A stretch of 64,000 nucleotides of DNA from Brumimicrobium sp051745635 (GCA_051745635.1 JBNJEH010000003.1:50047-114046); one strand, 5' to 3'; positions 9,144-18,510 are shown, numbered from the stretch's first letter. Numbers and translations are program-made. Notes: a model not told the origin generated them from the sequence alone.

Positions 9144-10070
9144 TCAATTGATAACCAGTCGTTCGACGTGTTTGATTCCGTTGTTGATCACCACGTTGTA
9201 AATTCCTTGCTCCAAACCTTGCGTCGGAAGGTCAATATTGGACTGACCTAAAACTTTCATGGGTTCTACCTTTGCTACGGTCTTACCAGAAATATCTACG
9301 ATTTTGACGTCAATATTTTTCCACACAGTTGAACTGAGGGTGAGCGTTGTATTGCCATTAGAAGGGTTGGGGTACAACTTAATATTTTGAATACTATTTT
9401 CATCTACTGAACTCGTTCCACCTCCCGGATTGAATATGGAGCGATTCGATCGCGGTGTATTATAGTCTTCCTTCGTTGATTGGCAAGGCGTACTCAGTTC
9501 ATCCATATCCACCATAATTTCATAGGAAAGACTCGTATCGGCATTCGTATAAAGCCAATCCGTCGTATTCATGCCCTGTGTGCTGTTAATGAGGTCTTTA
9601 TCATTGGTTGAGAGATCAAAAATTTCCCAGCATCTGTAATAATTGAATGGCGTTGACCCTTCATAATCTGTCCAGTAAAGTCCTAATTCACCATTTACTT
9701 CCTCCAGGGTCAAGTGAATAGTGGATGCGCGCGCACTGAGCGGCCCGGCAACACCGTTGACATCAACACCTTGTATTTTATATGAATACGATTGCGCATT
9801 GGGGTTGGCGGAAAGATCTTGAAATTCACTTAAATTGTCATAATCTACTGTAGCGATTAGATTGTAAGTATTTTGTCCATCGTCTCGATAAATTCTAATA
9901 CTGTCGATAGGGTCAGCAGATACCTGATCGTCGCGATCCCATACGATAATATTGTGAGAAGAAGCTTCATTCACTGTGGCGATACAAATTTCAGTTTGTG
10001 GGCCCTGAGCGAATAAACTTTGGCTGACAATCATCAATGCAGCAGCAAGAAGTAAATATAGATTTTTCAT
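9144..10070 (-). CDS. T9SS type A sorting-domain protein
   Basis: A secreted protein of 308 residues if it starts at 10070, which I prefer because MKNLYLLLAAALM begins a clean signal peptide; a longer frame to 10214 adds 48 implausible residues. After the signal peptide come fibronectin-type-III-like stretches (about 30-210). The C-terminal 85 residues form a Por secretion tail with the KLYPNPSNGN opening and a HVERLVIN end, which directs export through the type IX system and cell-surface anchoring or release. No enzyme motif is visible. The sensor/phosphatase gene follows 12 bases downstream, so the two products may report on the same envelope process. Confidence 0.85.
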   Translation of the reverse strand: MKNLYLLLAAALMIVSQSLFAQGPQTEICIATVNEASSHNIIVWDRDDQVSADPIDSIRIYRDDGQNTYNLIATVDYDNLSEFQDLSANPNAQSYSYKIQGVDVNGVAGPLSARASTIHLTLEEVNGELGLYWTDYEGSTPFNYYRCWEIFDLSTNDKDLINSTQGMNTTDWLYTNADTSLSYEIMVDMDELSTPCQSTKEDYNTPRSNRSIFNPGGGTSSVDENSIQNIKLYPNPSNGNTTLTLSSTVWKNIDVKIVDISGKTVAKVEPMKVLGQSNIDLPTQGLEQGIYNVVINNGIKHVERLVIN

Positions 10071-10205
10071 AACATAGTTTTTTATAAATTTACAAAAATA
10101 TCGTAATCTACACATATAACGTATTGATTCGTTGATAAGTTGGGTCAATCTGGAAGTTTTGTGTAAAAAAGTTATTGATACCAGCGTAGCTGCCTGGTCT
10201 GAAAC

Positions 10206-10235
10206 AAAAAACACCAGCAGTCAGACTGCTGATGT
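10206..10235 (-). terminator. Rho-independent terminator after the coiled-coil gene
   Basis: On the - strand an 11-base stem (ACATCAGCAGT paired with ACTGCTGGTGT) with a three-base loop is followed directly by a T run. It lies 38 bases downstream of the gene that ends at 10273. Confidence 0.8.
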
Positions 10236-10272
10236 TCTATTTTTAATCGTCAACCTAAAAAGAAATAATGCC

Positions 10273-10554
10273 TTAAACGATATCAGCGATTTTTTTAAAA
10301 CCTGCCTCTACGGCATTCGCTGCTTTGTCAAAATCTTTTTTCGCCTCGTTCAATTGATCTTCGGCTGCATTTTTAATCTGTTCGACCGTATTTTCCATTT
10401 CCGATTTTCTGTCATTGAGTTCCTGCAGACTTTCTTCGTATTTTTGTTGAGCTTCACCTTCAACGGCTGCTTTTTTGGCTTTCACTTCGTTAATTTTTGC
10501 TGAAACTTCGTCAATCTTCTGATTTGCTTTTGCTTTTAATTCTTCCTTGTTCAT
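10273..10554 (-). CDS. Small coiled-coil protein
   Basis: A 93-residue, highly charged, almost entirely helical protein rich in Lys, Glu and Ala (EVKAKKAA, EEAQQ-like heptads, AAEDQLNEAKK). It has no signal peptide and no membrane segment. The pattern resembles apolipoprotein- or phasin-like amphipathic helices and small stress proteins, but I cannot name a family. It is a single transcription unit with its own terminator (10206-10235). Confidence 0.7.
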   Translation of the reverse strand: MNKEELKAKANQKIDEVSAKINEVKAKKAAVEGEAQQKYEESLQELNDRKSEMENTVEQIKNAAEDQLNEAKKDFDKAANAVEAGFKKIADIV

Positions 10555-10617
10555 GTTTTTATAATTTTTGTTTGTCGTCTACATAACAATGCAGAGCGCT
10601 TATTGTTTTGTCAGGTC

Positions 10618-10649
10618 AAAAAAAAAGAGCCTCAAAATCAGAGACTCTT
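10618..10649 (-). terminator. Rho-independent terminator
   Basis: Read on the - strand, AAGAGTCTC pairs with GAGGCTCTT across a seven-base loop and runs into nine T residues. It closes the gene that ends at 10672. Confidence 0.8.
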
Positions 10650-10671
10650 CGTTTACAATTGTTTCTGTCGT

Positions 10672-11391
10672 TTAACTATTGACTATGCGATCGTAATAAT
10701 CCTGCCATTGCTCATTTTCTTCAAAATAGGGTGCTCCCATGTTCATCATTTCTTTTGCACGTTTGTCTTGTCGCGATTCTTTGAGCACTTTTGCAGATTC
10801 GTATAAACCGAGCATCATCAATTCCCGGTCTGCATTATCCCATTGCGACGGATCCGTTTCTTCCATGAGCTCCTTCCCTTGTTTCCATTTCATCCGGGCG
10901 GTAGCTTTATCCATGTTTCGATAGCGACAAACCGCTTCCAGGTATTTTGCAGGTGTGTAATCCCTACCAAATTTATAGAGTCGCATGACCCAGCCAAATG
11001 CTCTGCGGTATTCTTCATTGCCAAATTCATTCTGAATTAACTCGAGCAGGGACATCTTGACCTCTACGAAGAATTCGGCATATTTTTCCTGAACTTCTCC
11101 ATTTTCATCCTTTTTGAGTAGTTTACCAATGGCTGTTAATGCATCTTTATATGCATTGTCATACTTTTCATCCCGGTCGCCGATGAATGAAATTTTGTAT
11201 AGTCCATAAGCCAGATAGTAATAGGGGAGCACGTCATCTTCTGTGCGTCCGCGCATCGTGTAGCGCTCCGATTTTTTGATCAATTTCTCCCAGTCTGCAT
11301 CTGCTTTTAGAAACAGTAAATCCTGGTATTCATCTTGTGCGAAGGTGGTTGCGGTAATGACGAGTGTAATTACGAGCGTTAAAATTTTCAT
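10672..11391 (-). CDS. Secreted helical-repeat protein, function unknown
   Basis: The start at 11391 (MKILTLVITLVITATTFAQ) gives a signal peptide and a 239-residue product; an upstream ATG at 11424 would add a basic stretch in front and is less likely. After cleavage the protein is helical, with Tyr- and Leu-rich repeats (YYYLAYGLYK, ALTAIGKLLKKDENG) that look like TPR or similar solenoid units. It contains no catalytic motif that I can see. Such periplasmic proteins are common and uncharacterised in Bacteroidota. It has its own terminator. Confidence 0.75.
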   Translation of the reverse strand: MKILTLVITLVITATTFAQDEYQDLLFLKADADWEKLIKKSERYTMRGRTEDDVLPYYYLAYGLYKISFIGDRDEKYDNAYKDALTAIGKLLKKDENGEVQEKYAEFFVEVKMSLLELIQNEFGNEEYRRAFGWVMRLYKFGRDYTPAKYLEAVCRYRNMDKATARMKWKQGKELMEETDPSQWDNADRELMMLGLYESAKVLKESRQDKRAKEMMNMGAPYFEENEQWQDYYDRIVNS

Positions 11392-11515
11392 CTTCTTTCT
11401 GTTTTTTTTCAATTCAAAGTTCAAGAACTATGCCTAATTAACTGTTTAACGAAATATTAACAGTTGAATTTGAGCTTCGGGTAAAAATAAGGAATTTGTT
11501 TCACCTGTTGATTCA

Positions 11516-12574
11516 TCAGTACGATTTTTTATCTTCCAGCAGATAACTCCAGTGTTTGAGTTGTGGATAATGATCGACAATCACTTTAATGACGGCCAGA
11601 ATTGGCACTGTAAGAATTAAGCCGATCAATCCGGATATACTTCCCAATACGACAATGCTCAATAAAATTATGAGCGGATTAATATTGACACTGTTTCCCA
11701 TTATTCGGGGTGTGATAAAATTTCCCTCAGCGAATTGGACGATCACAAATATTCCGAGCACACCGACGGGGTACCAGATCGAATCTTTGGTCAGCAGTGC
11801 TAAAATAACCGGTATAGTTGCACTCACCACAACACCAATATAGGGAATAGGAGTGAGGAGTGCAGTTAAAATCCCCAGAAATAATGCATATTCAATTCCC
11901 AGAAAGAAGAGCCCGAGGCCGGTCAGCGTTCCCACGACAAGCATGACGAGCACCAATCCTTTGAGGTAATGGTACAACTGATTCTTAACTTCGTTGATAA
12001 TGGCTTTACTGTCGTTGCGTTCATTTTTCTTACCGTGAAACGCTAGTACAAAGCGATACACGTTATCTCTGTAAAGCAGCATGAAAAAAATATAAATCGG
12101 ACAAGTGATTAAAAAAATGAACGTGTTTTTTAATCCATTAAAACCGCCCTCGAGAAAGGTGACGATCCCGCCTTTCAGGGATTGAAGGTTTTCCTGAATA
12201 GTCTCCGAATGTTCATTGATATAATCTGCGATAGCCTCAGAGGAGATGTCAAAGCTTTTTACATTGAGGAAGTCTTTGTTTGCCTGAATGAGCTGGGGCA
12301 TTTCTTCGACGATCTCCTGCGATTGTATGATAATCACGAGTAGTCCGCCCAGAATGACTAAAGTGATCAGCAAGACGGTAAACAAAACCGAAAGTCCATT
12401 ATTTAAACCGCGACGTCTCCAGAATTTTACGATGGGCAAAAAGATAATTGATGCTAATCCCGAAAATAGAATCGGCATAATGATGTTACTGAGGAACGTG
12501 AGTGCAAGAACTATAATGGTGACGATGATTAAACCGTAAGCCGTTTTTTTTAAGTTGTCATCGTAGCTCTTCAT
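11516..12574 (-). CDS. AI-2E family transporter
   Basis: A 352-residue inner-membrane protein of the AI-2E (TqsA/PerM) family with about eight hydrophobic segments. Paired helices lie at about 10-45 and 60-85, a soluble segment at 90-140, and helices from 145 onward. The family hallmark near the C-terminus is present (GNSVNINPL followed by SGLIGLILTVP). Family members export small molecules or act as sodium/proton antiporters; the substrate cannot be read from sequence. Its ATG abuts the mutB stop with no spacer (TAAATG), so translation is probably coupled to the mutase genes, although a metabolic link is not established. Confidence 0.9.
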   Translation of the reverse strand: MKSYDDNLKKTAYGLIIVTIIVLALTFLSNIIMPILFSGLASIIFLPIVKFWRRRGLNNGLSVLFTVLLITLVILGGLLVIIIQSQEIVEEMPQLIQANKDFLNVKSFDISSEAIADYINEHSETIQENLQSLKGGIVTFLEGGFNGLKNTFIFLITCPIYIFFMLLYRDNVYRFVLAFHGKKNERNDSKAIINEVKNQLYHYLKGLVLVMLVVGTLTGLGLFFLGIEYALFLGILTALLTPIPYIGVVVSATIPVILALLTKDSIWYPVGVLGIFVIVQFAEGNFITPRIMGNSVNINPLIILLSIVVLGSISGLIGLILTVPILAVIKVIVDHYPQLKHWSYLLEDKKSY

Positions 12575-14710
12575 TTATTGAGCGCTTTCAATGAGTAAAT
12601 CGAGAATATTGATGGCTGCTTTTGAAATTTTAGTACCGGGACCAAAAACTCCAAAAACACCAGCTTTGTAAAGAAAATCGTAATCCTGCTGGGGTATAAC
12701 GCCACCTGCGACGACCATGATGTCTCCGCGTCCCATCGACTCAAGTGCTTCAATTACTTGTGGAACGAGCGTTTTGTGACCAGCGGCGAGCGAAGAAACA
12801 CCAATGACGTGAACATCGTTTTCTACGGCTTGTTTAGCTGCTTCTTGTGGGGTTTGAAACAGCGGACCGATATCTACATCAAAACCAATGTCGGCAAAGG
12901 AAGTCGCAATAACCTTCGCTCCGCGGTCGTGTCCATCCTGTCCCATTTTTGCCACCATAATGCGCGGTCGTCGTCCTTCAACTTTGGCAAATTTTTCAGC
13001 CTTTGCCTGGGCCGTTTCAAAATCTTTATCTTTCATAGATTCACTGGAATAAACACCGCTAATTGACCGAATTGTAGCCTGGTAACGTCCAAAACTTTTT
13101 TCCATCGCAGCAGAAATTTCGCCCAGCGAAGCGCGGTGTCGGGCACATTCTACTGCATATTCGAGAAGATTTCCGTCACCGGATTTGGCTACCTCTTCAA
13201 GAGCATTCAGTGACGCCTTTACTTTGGTTTCGTCGCGTTCACTCCGCAATTGATCTAAGCGCTCCAATTGCTTTTCGCGCACCCGCGTGTTGTCGACCTC
13301 CATAATTTCCATGGGATCTTCTTGCTCGCGCTGATATCGATTTACACCTACTAATACATCTTTTCCTGCGTCGAGTCGCGCCTGCTTTCGTGCTGCTGCC
13401 TCCTCAATGCGCATTTTAGGAACGCCTGTTTCAATAGCTTTGGCCATTCCTCCGAGCTCTTCCACCTCTTCCATGAGTTCCCAGGCTTTTTCCACGAGCT
13501 CATCGGTGAGCTTTTCAACGTAATAACTTCCGCCCCAGGGATCAATGAAATCAGTAATCCCCGTTTCTTTCTGCAGAAATATCTGTGTATTGCGGGCAAT
13601 GCGCGCTGAAAAATCAGTCGGTAGCGCTATGGCCTCGTCCAGTGCATTCGTATGAAGCGATTGGGTTCCACCAAAAACAGCTCCCATCCCCTCGATACAG
13701 GTGCGGGCTACATTATTAAAAGGGTCTTGTTCTGTCAAACTCCACCCGGAAGTTTGGCAATGCGTTCGAAGTGCCAGCGATTTAGGGTTTTCGGGATTGA
13801 ACCGTCTCACAATCTTCGACCACAATAGTCGACCCGCACGCATTTTAGCAATCTCCATAAACTGATTCATTCCAATGCCCCAGAAAAAACTGAGCCGCGG
13901 TGCGAAATCATCGATGTTCAGTCCGGCTTTCTTCCCGGCTCTGATGTATTCCAAACCGTCGGAAAGGGTATAGGCGAGTTCTATTGCAGCTGTAGCTCCG
14001 GCTTCCTGCATGTGATACCCCGAAATTGATATCGAATTAAACCGCGGCATGTGTTGAGAGGTATATTCAAAAATATCGGAGATAATCTTCATTGAAGGAA
14101 GGGGCGGGTAGATGTAGGTATTTCGCACCATAAATTCCTTTAAAATATCGTTCTGAATAGTACCAGACAAATCTTTTTTATCGACGCCCTGTTCTTCAGC
14201 TGCAACGATGTAAAAAGCCATTATGGGAATGACTGCTCCGTTCATCGTCATGGAAACAGACATTTTGTCCAGCGGTATATCGTCGAATAAAACTTTCATA
14301 TCGAGGATAGAATCGATGGCAACGCCTGCTTTTCCAACATCTCCGACAACGCGCTCATGATCTGAATCATATCCGCGGTGTGTGGCGAGATCAAATGCGA
14401 CGGATAAACCCTTTTGACCCGCTGCCAGATTGCGTTTGTAAAAGGCATTTGATTCTTCAGCAGTAGAAAAACCAGCATACTGGCGAATGGTCCAGGGGCG
14501 CGCCCTGTACATGGTCGAATACGGTCCTCTCAAATAGGGAGGAATACCGGAAGCAAAGTGGCGTTGTTTTAAATCTTTTATTGAATCGAAAGTATAAAAC
14601 GATTGTAAATCAATTTTTTCAGCCGTGGCAAGCGTCGATTGCGCTGAATGTTGTTCGCGCTCTAATTTTGATGCAGGCTTGTATGTACTAAAATCAATTT
14701 TTTTCATCAT
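12575..14710 (-). CDS. mutB: Methylmalonyl-CoA mutase, large subunit
   Basis: MutB interconverts methylmalonyl-CoA and succinyl-CoA with adenosylcobalamin, linking propionate and odd-chain or branched-chain catabolism to the TCA cycle. The 711-residue length is normal. The N-terminal barrel carries RPWTIRQYAGF, the substrate-radical region, and the C-terminal Rossmann-like domain has the cobalamin motif DGHDRG (592-597) with the Co-ligating His594. The start codon overlaps the mutA stop (TAATG), which indicates translational coupling. A second ATG lies one codon further in. Together with mutA it forms the usual heterodimer; no epimerase or MeaB gene lies in this window. Confidence 0.97.
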   Translation of the reverse strand: MMKKIDFSTYKPASKLEREQHSAQSTLATAEKIDLQSFYTFDSIKDLKQRHFASGIPPYLRGPYSTMYRARPWTIRQYAGFSTAEESNAFYKRNLAAGQKGLSVAFDLATHRGYDSDHERVVGDVGKAGVAIDSILDMKVLFDDIPLDKMSVSMTMNGAVIPIMAFYIVAAEEQGVDKKDLSGTIQNDILKEFMVRNTYIYPPLPSMKIISDIFEYTSQHMPRFNSISISGYHMQEAGATAAIELAYTLSDGLEYIRAGKKAGLNIDDFAPRLSFFWGIGMNQFMEIAKMRAGRLLWSKIVRRFNPENPKSLALRTHCQTSGWSLTEQDPFNNVARTCIEGMGAVFGGTQSLHTNALDEAIALPTDFSARIARNTQIFLQKETGITDFIDPWGGSYYVEKLTDELVEKAWELMEEVEELGGMAKAIETGVPKMRIEEAAARKQARLDAGKDVLVGVNRYQREQEDPMEIMEVDNTRVREKQLERLDQLRSERDETKVKASLNALEEVAKSGDGNLLEYAVECARHRASLGEISAAMEKSFGRYQATIRSISGVYSSESMKDKDFETAQAKAEKFAKVEGRRPRIMVAKMGQDGHDRGAKVIATSFADIGFDVDIGPLFQTPQEAAKQAVENDVHVIGVSSLAAGHKTLVPQVIEALESMGRGDIMVVAGGVIPQQDYDFLYKAGVFGVFGPGTKISKAAINILDLLIESAQ

Positions 14711-16008
14711 TAATTGTTATCCATCATTTGTTCTAAAATACACATCGGACCCCATTGCGTTTCGGGAAGCGTTCCCCAACGAATGTCAGCGGGATTTGGG
14801 TTGAAGTAATTGTTAATTCCGACCAATGTAACTTCCTTTTTTTGAGTAATATCTATGCGATTTCCTTTCGTCTTATCAATGCGTGGTTGAAGTGCTGATT
14901 TACCATCTTTTTCGAGCGTTTTAAACAATTCCCACGCCTCGTCTTCAATAGCTTTCGTCAAGGCCTCAACGGCGTAAGCACCACCTCCCGGGTCGATTAC
15001 TTTATCGAGGTAAGATTCGTCCCTGAGCAATGAGCCAATATTCAATGCCAGTCGTTGCGTATTTGTCAGATCGCGATCTGCTGCATACCAGTTATACGGC
15101 AGCACAGTAAGCACATCAACGCCTCCTATGACGGCAGAAAGCGCCTCGGTCGTCTGGCGAAGTAGATTCGTGTGGGGATCATTCAACGATTTGTTGATAA
15201 AGCCCGTTTCGGCTTCTACGAATGCCTTTGCAGAACCTTCATTTTTTGGATTGTAGGCATCGACAATAGTAAACCACAGCGTTCTGAAAGCTCTGAATTT
15301 TGCTGTTTCGAAAAAATAATTTGATCCGATGCCCAACCTGAAATAAATCGATTGAGCCGCTTTATCGACGGAAATATTGTTGTGAATAAGTTGGTAGAGC
15401 ACATCGTGTCCAGTGTGAAGCGCATAGGCGAGTTCCTGCACGATATTTCCGCCCGCTTTCTGGACTTCACCGGCATCAACCAGGTGATTCCGTTCGAATT
15501 GAATAAAATCCTGATCCAGTCCGATGGCTTGACGGTTGTCGACACGAATAGCAGCGCTCGTTGAATCAAATGTTTTGAGTAGCCAGTCTGCCTGCTCTTT
15601 TGTCCGACAAATAAATTCAGTACTGATGTATTCAAAACCAATGCCCTTAATGAGTTGATCACATTCGTTACTGGAGAACTTGCCGAGATCGATTCTGAGT
15701 CCATCGGCACCGTTCATCAGATAGTGGAGCATGTTTTTGTTAGCCGTTTTAGCATTGCTTTCAGCGCTCACTAAATTGTTGATCCAATTGTTGGAGGAGT
15801 GTTTTTTACCGCGAACAAAAGGAGGAATGTCTGGCTGTGTATGTTTGGCATCGGTACTGGCCATACCGTAGGAAGAAAATGCGATTTCCTCAATCGGGTG
15901 GGTGCTCTCCAACACATCGCCGGGTGATTTTCCCTTTAAGTCTTTTTCTACCTTTTTGAGCCAATCTTCTCGGCTGACCGGGCTAAAATCACTGTAAAAA
16001 TCACTCAT
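14710..16008 (-). CDS. mutA: Methylmalonyl-CoA mutase, small subunit (short form)
   Basis: The 432-residue product matches the barrel domain of the mutase but ends before any cobalamin-binding domain. Canonical small subunits are over 600 residues, so this is the short form that keeps only the structural barrel (NIVQELAYAL, FRLGIGSNYFFE, VIDPGGGAYAVE). It pairs with mutB, which is translated from an overlapping start. A TATCTTTG element (16038 to 16031 on the - strand) lies 23 bases before the ATG and is a plausible -7 box for the mutA-mutB-transporter operon. Confidence 0.93.
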   Translation of the reverse strand: MSDFYSDFSPVSREDWLKKVEKDLKGKSPGDVLESTHPIEEIAFSSYGMASTDAKHTQPDIPPFVRGKKHSSNNWINNLVSAESNAKTANKNMLHYLMNGADGLRIDLGKFSSNECDQLIKGIGFEYISTEFICRTKEQADWLLKTFDSTSAAIRVDNRQAIGLDQDFIQFERNHLVDAGEVQKAGGNIVQELAYALHTGHDVLYQLIHNNISVDKAAQSIYFRLGIGSNYFFETAKFRAFRTLWFTIVDAYNPKNEGSAKAFVEAETGFINKSLNDPHTNLLRQTTEALSAVIGGVDVLTVLPYNWYAADRDLTNTQRLALNIGSLLRDESYLDKVIDPGGGAYAVEALTKAIEDEAWELFKTLEKDGKSALQPRIDKTKGNRIDITQKKEVTLVGINNYFNPNPADIRWGTLPETQWGPMCILEQMMDNN

Positions 16009-16209
16009 AAACCAATTTATTGCTTTCGGTCAAAGATAGGAATAAATTTCAGTTTTTCCCCATGAAAAAGCTACGACTTTAAACGGAAAATGATCTGTCT
16101 GCGGCGTTTTTACTTACCTTTTTGATTGCTCAAACAAAAACACTTTCAGTCAAAAAATGTAAATCTTATTGCTTATTTCATCTGCGACCTGAAGTCTTGA
16201 CGCTGTGAA

Positions 16210-16605
16210 TTTAACCCACATTATTCACCAATCCTTATAATACATGTTTTTAGAACGCTAAATATCAATTGGTTTCATATGATATCTACTGTTTTAACCA
16301 TACCCAGTTTTGGGGATTGAAATTTTGTCAGATTTTGATTAAATTTTGACCTATTTGTCGTTATACCGAATGCGATTATAAATGTCGCCTTAAGGCTCCT
16401 TTAAATCAGCTTCGGCATAATACCCAGAGGTTTTTTAAATGCGACATCACAAAACTAAATTGGTATTACAAACCCCGTGAAATATGCATATATTCCTTTG
16501 AGGCTTGCGCCTAAAATAGCTTCAAAATTTAATTCATGAACCGAGCTTGTCTGCTGAGTTCACCGAATGCATGCGAGCTCAACGAAGTTAATAATGCGGG
16601 TTAAA
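16210..16605. mobile_element. Candidate MITE or IS relic with 16-bp terminal inverted repeats
   Basis: TTTAACCCACATTATT at 16210-16225 and AATAATGCGGGTTAAA at 16590-16605 are inverted repeats matching at 15 of 16 positions. The 396 bases they bound contain no credible gene. The element fills the otherwise empty gap between mutA (start 16008) and the gene ending at 16615. I see no convincing target-site duplication. It could be a miniature transposable element or the ends left by a deleted insertion sequence. Confidence 0.55.
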
Positions 16606-16614
16606 AAGATCTAC

Positions 16615-16986
16615 CTATTGAGAACTCGCTCGTGCAGACTTCTCTTGCTCTGCCAATGTCCAGTCATCCGTAGCAGTTGTTTGAATCCAGGTGTCTCCCT
16701 GTTTTTTGTATACCTGAACGTGAGCACCGTATAACTCGGCAAACTGTGATTCGAGTGTTCGCGTTTTCAAATTGCCATGAACAGAGATAGTGTCTATGAT
16801 TCCTTCTTTTCGAATGTCGCGCAGTCGAAATGCCGGATCGATTTTATGCTTTTCGGTGCTGCCTTCACCACTGCGATGAGCGCGCTCGAAAAATTCAATT
16901 TTCAAGTGGGGGAAACGAGCAGAAAATTGATCTTTAATTTCCTGAAGTGTCATAAAATCGTCGTCGATGTGAATAGTCTTTTCCAT
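16615..16986 (-). CDS. Hypothetical soluble protein
   Basis: A 123-residue acidic/basic mixed protein with no signal peptide or membrane segment. The first half (MEKTIHIDDDFMTLQEIKDQ) alternates strands and helices, and the centre contains an IDTISVHGNLKTRTLE stretch. I do not recognise a family. It is divergently placed with respect to the lipoprotein that starts at 17093, and the roughly 106 bases between them would hold both promoters. The codon usage and translation look genuine. Confidence 0.65.
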   Translation of the reverse strand: MEKTIHIDDDFMTLQEIKDQFSARFPHLKIEFFERAHRSGEGSTEKHKIDPAFRLRDIRKEGIIDTISVHGNLKTRTLESQFAELYGAHVQVYKKQGDTWIQTTATDDWTLAEQEKSARASSQ

Positions 16987-17092
16987 TATTCAGATTTTAT
17001 TAAAAAATAATTGTATATATTCACAAAAGTCACAAGTTGCTATGATCTGTAATACGATACAAGTCAATTTTTATTATGATAAAAGTCAGTTT

Positions 17093-18076
17093 ATGTTTAA
17101 TTTCAGGTCAAATAAACTTTTGATTGTTAGTGTTTTATTGTTTTTGATAGGAGTTTGTGCTTGTTCTGATGCGGCTCAACCGTCAAAATCCGGCGATGCT
17201 CAACAATCCAGAGAAGTTAAATCAGCTACAAAGGATCAGGAAGATACAATTTTCACACCTGGTCATGCCTCCGAAACGGAATACGATGTAAGTACTTTTG
17301 CCGGCGAGGCGGAAATCGCTACGTACACACTTGAAAGAGCGCGCTACGATGGACTGCACCCTGGAGAAGCCGTCCTTATTTTCGTTTCCGAAGCTTTTTT
17401 GTGGAAGGAGCAACAGGTAAAAGCCGATGATCCAGCGGGCAAGAACACCGTCAACGTCTTAAAATTGAATCGAATTGATCGTTTTACAACGGGAATTTAC
17501 GACTATTCGATGTACACTTCAGTTTTTACACCAACTGAAAAATATGATCCCGCTTACCCGATGAAGGTCACTTTCAGCAGTCAGGACTGGTGTGGACAGG
17601 TTTTCGCACAAATCAACAACGACGCTGGTTTTCGTTATCGACATTTTTCCTACTTCGAAAATGAAGGCGATCGGAAAAAGAAGGTAGAATACGCCATAGC
17701 GGAAGACAATATCATGAATATCTGCCGGATCAATGACACATTACTGCCAACAGGTGACTTTCAGATGATTCCATCGATGAGTTACCTGCGAACGGCGCAT
17801 CGGACGTTTCAGTCGTATTCGGCACACGGCGCTATTGATCGCACAGACAGCGTCGTTTATTACAATTATGAAATTCCCGAACTGAAACGGAGTGTTCGCC
17901 TGGAATTAGATCCCCAGAAGAACAATCAAATTCGCTCCTGGACGGAATCTTACCCGACCGTTTTTGATGGTCAGATAAGAACTTCGACCTATCGTTTAAA
18001 ATCCAGCGTAAAAAAAGACTACTGGAATTTTAACAGTCCTGAAGATGCCAAAATGCGGAATCAACTGGGTTTATAG
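17093..18076 (+). CDS. Lipoprotein of the Bacteroidetes 'septum formation inhibitor Maf' label group
   Basis: The start at 17093 gives a signal peptide and a lipobox ending in VCAC, so a 327-residue lipoprotein is likely; the frame extends upstream to 17042 but those residues are not signal-like. The mature protein contains YTLERARYDG, LKLNRIDRFTTGIYDYS and SSQDWCGQVF. Proteins with these words are, from memory, often labelled septum formation inhibitor Maf in Bacteroidetes genomes, yet no nucleotide-pyrophosphatase Maf motif is visible, so that label should not be trusted. The actual role in the envelope is unknown. Confidence 0.8.
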   Translation: MFNFRSNKLLIVSVLLFLIGVCACSDAAQPSKSGDAQQSREVKSATKDQEDTIFTPGHASETEYDVSTFAGEAEIATYTLERARYDGLHPGEAVLIFVSEAFLWKEQQVKADDPAGKNTVNVLKLNRIDRFTTGIYDYSMYTSVFTPTEKYDPAYPMKVTFSSQDWCGQVFAQINNDAGFRYRHFSYFENEGDRKKKVEYAIAEDNIMNICRINDTLLPTGDFQMIPSMSYLRTAHRTFQSYSAHGAIDRTDSVVYYNYEIPELKRSVRLELDPQKNNQIRSWTESYPTVFDGQIRTSTYRLKSSVKKDYWNFNSPEDAKMRNQLGL

Positions 18077-18227
18077 TAGATTTCATGAGCGAACTATTAT
18101 AGAAGACGATTGTTTCATTTAAAAAAGCTTAAAATGTCGTGCTGAATTAGGAGGTCAGTTTTAAATTCACTATATTGGCGAAAACTGGATCGTTCAGTGA
18201 TTTGTTTAATTAAAAAGAAAAGAAATT

Positions 18228-18455
18228 ATGGGAAGACCGCCAACAAAACCAGCGAAACTAAAAGATGGTTTTTATATAGAAGTTCGAAATGAAGGTTCGA
18301 AATCAACAGGAATTAAAATTCGTCGGGATACGCGCGAAGAGATGATGATGGCTGTAGAAGATTACAGTCGCATTAAAGATGTGAGTATTCTGGGAGAATT
18401 AAAAAATGATAAGTGGGTGGACAAAAAAGAGAAGAAGAAAAAACTCAAGAAATAA
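18228..18455 (+). CDS. Small basic conserved-looking protein
   Basis: A 75-residue, strongly basic protein beginning MGRPPTKPAKLKDGFYIEV and ending in a run of lysines. The core has alternating beta-type residues and an IKIRRDTREEM helix. It resembles small nucleic-acid-associated proteins by composition only. It is followed 20 bases later by a good terminator (18475-18510), which supports it as an independently expressed gene. I know no function for it. Confidence 0.7.
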   Translation: MGRPPTKPAKLKDGFYIEVRNEGSKSTGIKIRRDTREEMMMAVEDYSRIKDVSILGELKNDKWVDKKEKKKKLKK

Positions 18456-18474
18456 GCCACGCACGAAAGAATTG

Positions 18475-18510
18475 AAAAGTCCCTTTTTAAAACGATAGGG
18501 ACTTTTTTTA
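18475..18510 (+). terminator. Rho-independent terminator
   Basis: AAAAGTCCCT (18475-18484) pairs with AGGGACTTTT (18497-18506) across a 12-base loop, followed by T residues. It lies immediately after the 75-residue gene. Confidence 0.85.

Noticed and set aside
9144..10214. Longer T9SS protein start at 10214
   Set aside because: The 48 extra residues are not signal-like, whereas MKNLYLLLAAALM at 10070 begins a clean signal peptide.
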